Shown here piece by piece: positions 43,452-50,731 of a stretch of DNA of 64,000 nucleotides. The notes beneath the pieces were generated by a model. That model saw only the letters and a list, made by a program, of their open reading frames with translations, was not told the DNA's origin and did no database searches. The position numbers and the translations under genes were made by a program. Origin of the DNA: Mycolicibacterium brisbanense (lineage in GTDB: Bacteria > Actinomycetota > Actinomycetes > Mycobacteriales > Mycobacteriaceae); the NCBI RefSeq assembly GCF_001570425.1, contig NZ_BCSX01000018.1, forward strand, positions 62,001 to 126,000, read 5' to 3'. Position 1 is the stretch's first letter. The number at the start of each line of letters is the position of its first letter.

Positions 43452-45704
43452 TCAGAGCCCGGAGACGCTGACGACCGGTACCCGTTCCACCCGGGCAGGC
43501 ACGTGCTTGTGCCACGGCGTGCCCGCGTATTCGTCGCGCCACTGCGTGGCGGTCAGTTCGTTGGGGGCGACCCCCGGTGTCACCGTTCGGCCCTCGGCGT
43601 CGGTGTGATCCAGACCGAATCCGTTCGGCAACGAAACGTGCCCGGGCAGCATCGCATCGCTGACCTCCACGGTCGCCTCGGCGCTACCCGTCGCGGTGGT
43701 GATCCGGGCCCGGTCACCGTCGCTCAGGCCGATGGCGCGGGCATCCTCGACGCTGACCCGTAACGCGCCCTGGGCGTCGCGTTTGCGCCAGCCAGGGTCG
43801 CGGAAGATGTCGTTGGCCGTGTAGGCCCGGCGCTCCCCGGCGGACAGCACCAGCGGGAACTCCGCGGTGGTCAGCGCCACCGGCATGGTCGGCAAAGCCG
43901 TTAGGGCATTGAGCATCTCGGGCATGTCCAACGCGATCTTGTGATCGGCGTGGCTGATCAACGCGAAGTCATCCCGATACTCGTGCACCGTGAACGTCAC
44001 CCCGGATCGGCCGGCCAGGATGGCCTCGAACAGCGCGTTGCCATCGGCGTGCCCGGCCCGTCGCACGGCGTCCGGGTATGACATCGCGGTCTTCTGGGCC
44101 AGGCCCCACAGCGCCGCGGCGCCGGCCAGCCCGTCCGGCAGCGCCGGCCCGAGCGTCTCGTACAGCACGTACGGCAGCACCCGGCCCAGCGCCGGATTGG
44201 CTCCCACCGCACCGAGAAACGCTGCGGCGTAAGCATCCAGCCCGTCGAGCGCGGCGCGCCGCAGTGGCTGCAGTTCGGCGTCGTCGACCACGCCGATGGC
44301 CCGGACCAGCCGGGCCCAGATCTCCGGTTCGGGCAGTGTGCCCGGCAGCGGTTCGAACAGCCGGTGGCGCAGGTGGAAGGTGTTGTGCGGGAATTCGAGA
44401 TTGAAGAACGTCGCCTCGGCCTTCTCGAATTGGTTCGCCGCGGGTAGCACGTAATGGGCCAGCCGCGCCGTCTCCGTCATGGCGACGTCGATCACGACCA
44501 GCAGTTCCAGTGACTGCAACGCCGCGCGCACCGCTGCAGAATCGGCGACCGAGTGCGCCGGGTTGCTGCTCTCCACGATCATCGCGCGGAACCGGTCGGG
44601 ATGATCGGTGAGGATCTCCTGCGGCACCACGTTCGAGGGCACGAGACCGGCGATCACAGGCGCGCCGGTGACCGGGCTGCGACCGACCCCGCCCGAGCCG
44701 AACAACGGCGCGAAGGACGAATGTAGGTGCTGCCCACCGCGTTTGGCGAAATTACCGGTGAGGATCCAGAGCATCTTGTTCAGGTACGAGCACAGTGTGC
44801 TGTTGGGCGCCTGCTGAACGCCGAGGTCTTCGAACACCGAGACGCTCTCGGCCGCGCCGATCCGGCGCACTGCTCGGCGCAGCAGGGTTTCCGCGACGCC
44901 GCAGCGCTCCGCATATTCGCCGACCGGCACCTGCCTCAGCACGTCGCGAACCGCATCGGCACCGTTGACGTGGGTGGCCAAAAAGGTTTCGTCGCACAGG
45001 TTCTCCTGAACCAGGATGGCGGCCATCGCGGCCAGGCACCACGCGTCGGTGCCGGGCCGCACCCGCAGGTGGAAGTCGGCCATCTTGGCGGTGTCGGTGA
45101 TGACCGGGTCGATGACGATCATCGCGCGGCCCGGATCCTTGGCGATCTCGTTGAGCACCACGCGGGCGCGCGGGAAACTCTGTGACATCCACGGGTTCTT
45201 GCCGACGAACACCGCAACCTCGGCGTGTTCGAACTCGCCTCGGGTGTGACCGCCGTACAGGTGCGCATCGACCCAGGCCTCACCGGTCTTCTCCTGCGCC
45301 AAGGCGTTCGACCGGTACCGCGACCCGATCGCCTTGAGGAAGGCCCCGCTGTAGGCGCCACCGAGATGGTTACCCTGACCGCCGCCGCCGTAGTAGAAGA
45401 TCTTGTCGCCGCCGTGGCTGTCGCGAATCTGCAGGAACCTGTCTGCGATCTCGGAAATGGCGGTGTCCCAGTCGATCTCCTCATACGATCCGTCCGGCCG
45501 GCGGCGCAGCGGCGAGGTCAACCGATTGGTGCTGCTCTGGTAGTGGTCGAGCCGCAGTGCCTTGTTGCAGGTATAGCCCTGTGATGCCGGATGGTCCTTG
45601 TCGCCGCGGATCTTGGCGATGGCCCTCCCTTCGGTCTGAACCACGATGCCGCAGTTGCATTCGCACAAGATGCATGCGGTGGGCTGCCATTGGTCGACCG
45701 TCAT
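43452..45704 (-). CDS. Molybdopterin oxidoreductase with N-terminal [4Fe-4S] cluster
   Basis: This 750-residue protein of the DMSO-reductase superfamily binds an N-terminal [4Fe-4S] cluster through C11, C14, C18 and C46 (CILCECNC and GYTCNKA). Large molybdopterin-binding domains follow (e.g. FYYGGGGQGNHLGG, VFVGKNPWMSQSF), with a C-terminal molydopterin-dinucleotide-binding domain (about 600-735, SLPNGFGLDH). It has no Tat signal, so it acts in the cytoplasm, resembling formate-dehydrogenase-like or unknown oxidoreductases. The substrate is unknown. It follows the TetR gene by 25 bases and is probably its target. Confidence 0.88.
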   Translation of the reverse strand: MTVDQWQPTACILCECNCGIVVQTEGRAIAKIRGDKDHPASQGYTCNKALRLDHYQSSTNRLTSPLRRRPDGSYEEIDWDTAISEIADRFLQIRDSHGGDKIFYYGGGGQGNHLGGAYSGAFLKAIGSRYRSNALAQEKTGEAWVDAHLYGGHTRGEFEHAEVAVFVGKNPWMSQSFPRARVVLNEIAKDPGRAMIVIDPVITDTAKMADFHLRVRPGTDAWCLAAMAAILVQENLCDETFLATHVNGADAVRDVLRQVPVGEYAERCGVAETLLRRAVRRIGAAESVSVFEDLGVQQAPNSTLCSYLNKMLWILTGNFAKRGGQHLHSSFAPLFGSGGVGRSPVTGAPVIAGLVPSNVVPQEILTDHPDRFRAMIVESSNPAHSVADSAAVRAALQSLELLVVIDVAMTETARLAHYVLPAANQFEKAEATFFNLEFPHNTFHLRHRLFEPLPGTLPEPEIWARLVRAIGVVDDAELQPLRRAALDGLDAYAAAFLGAVGANPALGRVLPYVLYETLGPALPDGLAGAAALWGLAQKTAMSYPDAVRRAGHADGNALFEAILAGRSGVTFTVHEYRDDFALISHADHKIALDMPEMLNALTALPTMPVALTTAEFPLVLSAGERRAYTANDIFRDPGWRKRDAQGALRVSVEDARAIGLSDGDRARITTATGSAEATVEVSDAMLPGHVSLPNGFGLDHTDAEGRTVTPGVAPNELTATQWRDEYAGTPWHKHVPARVERVPVVSVSGL

Positions 45705-45729
45705 GGCGGTGTCCTTCGGGTGGTAGGGC

Positions 45730-46296
45730 TCAGCGGGTTGCTGCCGCCAGTTGCTCGCGCAATTGACGGTGGATCAGGTCGAGCGGTTTGACGTCGCGGG
45801 TCGCGCGGGCGATGACGACCGCTCCTTCGATCGAGCTGATGATCAGCATCGCGAGTTGCTCGGCGCGGTCGGCCGCCACACCGTCGTTCCGTAGGCGTTC
45901 GACGATCTGGCCGGTCCAGCGGTGAAATGCCGCGCCGGCACGCTCCCGGACCGGCGCGGCGGTGTCGTCCGGATCGCCTGCCTCCACCGCGACGGCGACG
46001 ACGGGACAGCCGGCGCGGAACTCGCTGTTGAGCAGTTGCTTGCGGAAGCCGACGATCATGCCGTCGAGCAGAGCGGTGGCATTGTCGGCCTTGGCGATGC
46101 GCGCGGCGATCTGATCGTTGGCGTAATCAATTGCCTCGCAGATCAATTGGCTGCGACCGCCGGGGAAGTAGTGGTACGCCGAACCGCGCGGCGCACCGCT
46201 GTGTTGCAGCACGTCGGCGATGGCCGTCGGATGTGCGCCGCGCTCACGGATCAGCAGTGCAGCCGAGGCCACCATGCGCTCGCGTGGGGTCGTCAC
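45730..46296 (-). CDS. TetR-family transcriptional regulator
   Basis: This 188-residue repressor has an N-terminal TetR DNA-binding domain: ASAALLIRERGAHPTAIADVLQHSGAPRGSAYHYFPGG, with the recognition helix SGAPRGSAYHYF near residue 34-45. The C-terminal ligand domain contains a small-residue-rich helix set typical of AcrR/YcdC types. A perfect 8-bp-arm palindrome lies 20 bases upstream. It is the first gene of an operon with the molybdopterin oxidoreductase, so it most likely represses itself and that enzyme until an unknown effector binds. Confidence 0.88.
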   Translation of the reverse strand: MTTPRERMVASAALLIRERGAHPTAIADVLQHSGAPRGSAYHYFPGGRSQLICEAIDYANDQIAARIAKADNATALLDGMIVGFRKQLLNSEFRAGCPVVAVAVEAGDPDDTAAPVRERAGAAFHRWTGQIVERLRNDGVAADRAEQLAMLIISSIEGAVVIARATRDVKPLDLIHRQLREQLAAATR

Positions 46297-46315
46297 GTCG
46301 CCGCCCTTCCTGGAT

Positions 46316-46335
46316 TATGTATGCAACCATACATA
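46316..46335. promoter_or_regulatory. TetR operator
   Basis: TATGTATG-CAAC-CATACATA has perfect 8-bp arms. It sits 20-39 bases upstream of the TetR start codon, the usual place for an autorepression site, and is AT-rich against the GC background. Confidence 0.75.
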
Positions 46336-46372
46336 GTCAGGTGGGCGTAGGCCAGGGGTCTCCGCAGGCTTA

Positions 46373-46411
46373 TGCCGAGGATCGCAGCCACATACTGGCC
46401 GAGATCCTCGG
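46373..46411. repeat. Palindromic repeat element, copy 1
   Basis: This is a 39-nt element whose core folds into a long hairpin with arms CCGAGGATC/GATCCTCGG and an inner stem GCCA/TGGC around CATAC. It is identical to the copy at 46641-46679 except at one base. Confidence 0.8.
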
Positions 46412-46640
46412 CGTAGCGCGGTTATCAACAGATCGCTGACGCGGCAGGGCGTCGTGTCACGTCGGCAAGCTCTCGACGCGGGTATGCGACAGCGCCAGAT
46501 CCGGCGATTGCTCACATGCAACGAGCGGGCGCGCGTGTGCGACGGTGTCTGTGTGGACCACAACCGACCGCCGACTTGGCCGCACGGGCTTGGGCGGCAG
46601 TGCTTTACGCTGCGCCACGCCTGAACCCTACGAACTGCAA
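46412..46640. other. Intergenic stretch between the two palindromic copies
   Basis: These 229 bases (within the gene-free region 46297-46704) contain no supported gene. A leftward open frame spans it, but it has Cys/Arg-rich content typical of antisense reading and no ribosome-binding site. Confidence 0.5.
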
Positions 46641-46679
46641 TGCCGAGGATCGCAGCCACATACTGGCCGCGATCCTCGG
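46641..46679. repeat. Palindromic repeat element, copy 2
   Basis: This second copy has one base changed so that its stem is extended to 11 bp (CCGAGGATCGC/GCGATCCTCGG), again with the inner GCCA/TGGC stem. It lies 25 bases beyond the stop of the leftward nitronate-monooxygenase-like gene, so it could also end that transcript. Confidence 0.8.
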
Positions 46680-46704
46680 TATAAAGCCCAGACTCGAGCC
46701 GGCT

Positions 46705-47835
46705 CTATACGCCGGCGGCCTCGTTGAGCTCGTTGAGCCTGCCGGTGGCCTCCAGATACTCCTGCACCCAGCGTTCGATGACCGCAGAGGTCTTCTCCAC
46801 CTTGGTGAACTGCCCGACGACCTGGCCCACCGGGTTGAACGCGACGTCGACGCTCTCGTTGGGGTATTTGTGGGTGGCGGCGACCGCCATGCCGGACACC
46901 ATGTACTGCAACGGCATCCCGAGTGGCTTGGGGTTGTCCGGGTTCTCCCAGGCATCGGTCCAGTCGTTGCGCAGCATGCGGGCCGGCTTGCCGGTGAAGG
47001 ACCGGCTGCGGACGGTGTCGCGGCTGGTGGCCTTGGCGTAGGCGGCGTGCTGCACGTCGGTGTGCTCGGATTCCTCGACCATGACCCACTGGGATCCCGT
47101 CCACGCGCCCTGCGCCCCGAGTGCCAGTGCGGCCGCGATCTGCTGACCGCTGCCGATACCGCCTGCGGCCAGGACCGGCACGGGAGCAACCTCCTTGACC
47201 ACCTGCGGCCACAGCACGATCGAGCCGACCTCGCCACTGTGCCCACCGGCCTCGCCGCCCTGCGCGATGATGATGTCGACCCCGGCGTCGGCGTGCTTGC
47301 GGGCCTGCGAGGGGGAGCCGCACAGCGCCGCTACCTTGCGGCCCTCGTTGTGGATGTGCTTGATCATGTCGGCCGGTGGCGTGCCGAGCGCGTTGGCGAT
47401 CAATGTCATCTTCGGGTGTCGTAGCGCCACCTCGACCTGTGGTGTCGCGGTGGCCTCGGTCCAGCCGAGCAGTTGCAGCGCGTCGTCGTCGCTGTGTTCC
47501 ACGGGCACGCCGTGGTCGGCGAGGATCTTGCGGGCGAAGTCGAGGTGTTCTTGCGGAACCAGCGACTGCAGCATGGTTTTCAGCTCGTCGGCGGACATGT
47601 TGGTGTCCATGCCCTCGTACTTGTTCGGGATCACGATGTCGACTCCGTACGGATGGTCGCCGATGTGCTCGTCGATCCAGTTGAGCTCGATCTCGAGTTG
47701 CTCAGGGGTGAAGCCGACCGCGCCCAGGACGCCGAACCCCCCGGCTTTGGACACCGCCACGACGACGTCGCGGCAGTGGGTGAAGGCGAAGATCGGGAAT
47801 TCGATACCGAGTTCGTCGCAGAGTGCGGTGTGCAT
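46705..47835 (-). CDS. Nitronate monooxygenase-like FMN enzyme
   Basis: This 376-residue TIM-barrel flavoprotein of the 2-nitropropane dioxygenase group opens LCDELGIEFPIFAF and shows IIIAQGGEAGGHSG and VPVLAAGGIGSGQQIAAALALGAQGAWTGS, the FMN-phosphate-binding signature. The ATG at 47835 is favoured over 47874 because GGAGG lies 7 bases before it. A perfect KstR operator lies about 50 bases upstream. KstR/KstR2 regulons of mycobacteria contain enzymes of this type (for example Rv3553) with roles in ring degradation as reductases, so a steroid-CoA role is more likely than nitronate oxidation (inference). Confidence 0.85.
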   Translation of the reverse strand: MHTALCDELGIEFPIFAFTHCRDVVVAVSKAGGFGVLGAVGFTPEQLEIELNWIDEHIGDHPYGVDIVIPNKYEGMDTNMSADELKTMLQSLVPQEHLDFARKILADHGVPVEHSDDDALQLLGWTEATATPQVEVALRHPKMTLIANALGTPPADMIKHIHNEGRKVAALCGSPSQARKHADAGVDIIIAQGGEAGGHSGEVGSIVLWPQVVKEVAPVPVLAAGGIGSGQQIAAALALGAQGAWTGSQWVMVEESEHTDVQHAAYAKATSRDTVRSRSFTGKPARMLRNDWTDAWENPDNPKPLGMPLQYMVSGMAVAATHKYPNESVDVAFNPVGQVVGQFTKVEKTSAVIERWVQEYLEATGRLNELNEAAGV

Positions 47836-47881
47836 GCGGGCTTCCTCCAAGCGGGGGTGCGAAATCATGACCAAAATCCAC

Positions 47882-47895
47882 TGAAACGTGTTCTA
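47882..47895. promoter_or_regulatory. KstR operator upstream of the NMO-like gene
   Basis: TGAAACGTGTTCTA matches TNNAACNNGTTNNA at all fixed positions, 47-60 bases upstream of the ATG at 47835. Confidence 0.7.
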
Positions 47896-48035
47896 GTTTA
47901 GTACTCCGGCGCGTCGCTACGGGGCGGGACCCGGGCAAAACATCCCGAGAATCCCACCGACGGGGTGTCGTCGGGGAACGTCGGTGATCCATTAAGGATT
48001 AGCGGAGTGCGGCCCGGCTTGGTCTACTTGCTTGC

Positions 48036-48761
48036 ATGGGCCGCACATTGTCGCCACCCGAGTCCTTGGCCGAAATCGGCGACGGCCCGGGCGGTGCGCG
48101 GGTGGGCGCGTTCTTCGACCTCGACGGGACGCTCGTCGACGGGTTCACGGCGACGGCCCACGCCGGGCACCGGATCCGCAATCGGCAGGCCGCCATCGGG
48201 GAGATCCTGGGCATCATCGAAGCCTCGGTGCGCTACCGGCTGGGCCGCATGCCGTTCGAGCGGTTGATCGTGCGGGCCGCGGGCTACCTGCGGGGTGAGT
48301 CGTTGCAGGAACTCGACGCCCTGGGGGAGCAGTTGTTCACCCGGCACATCCTCGACAAGGTCTACCCGCACATGCGCGAGGTGGTCCGACGCCACCAGGA
48401 GCGTGGCCACACCGTGGTGATGAGCTCGTCGGCGCTGACCATCCACGCCGAACCGGTCGCGCGTCATCTCGGCATCGACCATGTACTGTGCAATCACTTC
48501 GAGACCGACGGTCAGGGTTTGCTGACCGGCAACGTGATCCGGCCCATCGTCTGGGGTACCCGCAAAGCCGATGCGGTGCAGCGGTTCTGCGAGGACAAGG
48601 ACGTCGAGTTGGATCGCAGTTACTTCTATGCCGACGGCGGTGAGGACGGCGCATTGATGCGGCTGGTGGGCCATCCCCGGCCGGTGAATCCCAGGCCCGG
48701 CCTGGCCGCGGTGGCCGTCGAGCGCGACTGGCCGGTGCTGACGGTGCAGCGGGCGCGCTAG
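48036..48761 (+). CDS. HAD-IB family phosphatase (SerB-like)
   Basis: This 241-residue HAD hydrolase has motif I DLDGTLVDG with nucleophile Asp28 and Asp30, motif II VVMSSSA, and a motif III Lys/Asp region WGTRKADAV and FYADGGEDGALM. HAD-IB proteins of this type in mycobacteria are often fused to a PlsC acyltransferase; this one stops after the phosphatase. It may dephosphorylate a phospholipid head group or phosphoserine. It overlaps the end of the convergent DapB-like gene by 4 bases. Confidence 0.85.
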   Translation: MGRTLSPPESLAEIGDGPGGARVGAFFDLDGTLVDGFTATAHAGHRIRNRQAAIGEILGIIEASVRYRLGRMPFERLIVRAAGYLRGESLQELDALGEQLFTRHILDKVYPHMREVVRRHQERGHTVVMSSSALTIHAEPVARHLGIDHVLCNHFETDGQGLLTGNVIRPIVWGTRKADAVQRFCEDKDVELDRSYFYADGGEDGALMRLVGHPRPVNPRPGLAAVAVERDWPVLTVQRAR

Positions 48762-49831
48762 AGCCCGAAGAGACCCTTGCCGGTCACCAGCGGCATGTCC
48801 AGGGTGGTCCGGATGCCGGGAGGCGCCGCCACCACGTGCGGTATGGCGTTGACGATGCGGCCGGCCGCCGCGACGATCGCCGCGTGGTTGTGGTCGCCCT
48901 TGCGGCTGCTGGGGCAGATGTCGACGGCGTAGGACGGTTCCCCGACGATCTCGACGCGATACGACCCGCCGGGTTGGGCCGGCTGCGCCCAATCCGGTCG
49001 CAGATCCTCGCGCAGCCGGGTGACATGCTCGATCACGATCGCCGGCTCATCGCGCACCATGCCGCGGATCTCGAACCGCATGGCCGCCACGGTGCCTACG
49101 GCGATATGCCCCGCGGCAACGTCGAAAGACTCTGGGGCAGGCTCCTTTTCGCACACCTCGGTGATGTCGTCGATCTCGATGTCCAGCCCCGCGGCCAGCT
49201 GCCGGATGGAGGTGCCCCACGCGATGCTGAGCACCCCGGGCTGGAACAGCAGCGGCGTATCGTCCAGCGGCTTGCCGAAGCCCATCACGTCGAACATCAC
49301 CGTGACGCCGTCATAGGTCGCGTAGTCGGCGATCTCCATGCAGCGCACCTGCCGGATGCTCTGGCACGTACCGGCGAGGGCGAACGGGATCAGGTCGTTG
49401 GCGAAACCGGGATCCACGCCGGTGATGAACAGGCTCGCGTTGCCGGCCTTGGCGGCCTCCTCGATGCCTGCGACGTACTTGCCCGGCATGAGGTGCCACG
49501 GGTACTGCAGCACGACGGGCGCCGAGCCGACGACGTTGATGCCTGCCGCCAGCAGTCGCACCACGTCGGTGATCGCTTCCGGGCCGCGGGTGTCGCCCAT
49601 CGCGCAGTAGACCGCGCAGTCCGGTTTGGCGGCGATCACGGCGTCGAGATCGGCGACCGCGGAGACGCCTGTCGAAATGTCAAGGCCGGCAAGTTCACCC
49701 GCATCCTTGCCGACCTTCTCCGGCGTCGAGACGCACAGCGAGGTGAGTTCGTAACGCGGATTGGTCAGCAGCCCGGTCAGTGCCAGACGCCCGACATTGC
49801 CGGTGCCGATATGGGCGACGCGGATGGCCAT
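48758..49831 (-). CDS. DapB-like NAD(P)-dependent reductase, KstR-controlled
   Basis: This 357-residue protein has an N-terminal Rossmann domain VAHIGTGNVGRLALTGLL related to dihydrodipicolinate reductase, followed by a long C-terminal domain not found in DapB. Homologues are frequent in mycobacteria near lipid and sterol genes, and no reaction is firmly known. ATG at 49831 is the Rossmann-consistent start. A perfect KstR operator sits 33 bases upstream, shared with the divergent fabG3 gene. An alcohol/ketone step in steroid breakdown is a fair guess. Confidence 0.8.
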   Translation of the reverse strand: MAIRVAHIGTGNVGRLALTGLLTNPRYELTSLCVSTPEKVGKDAGELAGLDISTGVSAVADLDAVIAAKPDCAVYCAMGDTRGPEAITDVVRLLAAGINVVGSAPVVLQYPWHLMPGKYVAGIEEAAKAGNASLFITGVDPGFANDLIPFALAGTCQSIRQVRCMEIADYATYDGVTVMFDVMGFGKPLDDTPLLFQPGVLSIAWGTSIRQLAAGLDIEIDDITEVCEKEPAPESFDVAAGHIAVGTVAAMRFEIRGMVRDEPAIVIEHVTRLREDLRPDWAQPAQPGGSYRVEIVGEPSYAVDICPSSRKGDHNHAAIVAAAGRIVNAIPHVVAAPPGIRTTLDMPLVTGKGLFGL

Positions 49832-49863
49832 GGGAACGCAGTATGCCGATTCGACGGACAAAT

Positions 49864-49877
49864 TGGAACAGGTTCTA
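49864..49877. promoter_or_regulatory. KstR operator between divergent steroid genes
   Basis: TGGAACAGGTTCTA matches TNNAACNNGTTNNA at all fixed positions. The flanks extend the symmetry (AATT on both sides). It is 32 bases from each of the two divergent start codons (49831 and 49910). Confidence 0.8.
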
Positions 49878-49909
49878 ATTTGGCCCGTCAGGCGGTAGCC
49901 TCAGCCGTC

Positions 49910-50647
49910 ATGGGACGGGTTGACGGAAAAGTGGCACTGATCAGTGGCGGTGCTCGGGGCATGGGCGCCGAGCACGCCCGCGCATTGGTGGCCGAGGGCG
50001 CCAAGGTGGTGATCGGGGACATCCTCGACGACGAGGGCAAGGCCCTGGCCGCCGAACTGGGCGACGCCGTGCGCTATGTCCATCTCGACGTGACCGACGC
50101 CGATCAGTGGGCTGCGGCCGTCACGACCGCGACCGACGAGTTCGGCCTGCTCAACGTGCTGGTCAACAACGCGGGCATCGTCGCTCTCGGTCAGATCGGC
50201 AAGTTCGACATGACCCAGTGGCAGAAGGTCATCGACGTCAACCTCACCGGCACCTTCTTGGGGATGCAGGCCTGCGTCAAGGCCATGAAAGCCGCGGGCG
50301 GCGGGTCGATCATCAACGTGTCGTCGATCGAGGGGTTGCGTGGCGCCGCCATGGTGCACCCCTACGTCGCGTCGAAATGGGCCGTGCGGGGCCTGACGAA
50401 ATCGGCCGCGCTGGAACTGGGCGCCAAGCAGATCCGGGTGAACTCGATCCACCCCGGCTTCATCCGGACCCCGATGACCGAGCACTTCCCCGAAGACATG
50501 CTCACGATCCCGCTGGGCCGGCCCGGGCAACCCGAAGAGGTGTCCAGCTTCGTGGTCTTCCTCGCCAGCGACGAATCCCGGTACGCCACAGGCGCCGAGT
50601 TCGTCATGGACGGCGGCTTGGTCAACGACGTCCCGCACAAGCTCTGA
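49910..50647 (+). CDS. fabG3: 3-alpha,20-beta-hydroxysteroid dehydrogenase FabG3-like (SDR)
   Basis: This 245-residue short-chain dehydrogenase shows the cofactor motif GGARGMG, NNAGIV, the catalytic Ser in NVSSIEG, and YVASK with Tyr and Lys, i.e. complete active-site residues. It is closely similar to Rv2002, the crystallised 3-alpha,20-beta-hydroxysteroid dehydrogenase. It would oxidise or reduce steroid hydroxyl/keto groups with NAD(H). A perfect KstR operator precedes it, consistent with sterol induction. It begins 78 bases after the start of the divergent DapB-like gene. Confidence 0.92.
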   Translation: MGRVDGKVALISGGARGMGAEHARALVAEGAKVVIGDILDDEGKALAAELGDAVRYVHLDVTDADQWAAAVTTATDEFGLLNVLVNNAGIVALGQIGKFDMTQWQKVIDVNLTGTFLGMQACVKAMKAAGGGSIINVSSIEGLRGAAMVHPYVASKWAVRGLTKSAALELGAKQIRVNSIHPGFIRTPMTEHFPEDMLTIPLGRPGQPEEVSSFVVFLASDESRYATGAEFVMDGGLVNDVPHKL

Positions 50648-50731
50648 GGGTGCACCGGCCGCGCGGTCGGGCGTGGTTCACGGCAGAATGACCGGGCGGC
50701 CGCCCGCCGCATCGGTCCCGAGGAGCCACCC

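Noticed and set aside
46315..46659. Leftward 114-residue open frame covering the palindromic repeats
   Set aside because: It is Cys/Arg-rich without codon bias or ribosome-binding site and contains the repeat elements twice; it looks non-coding.
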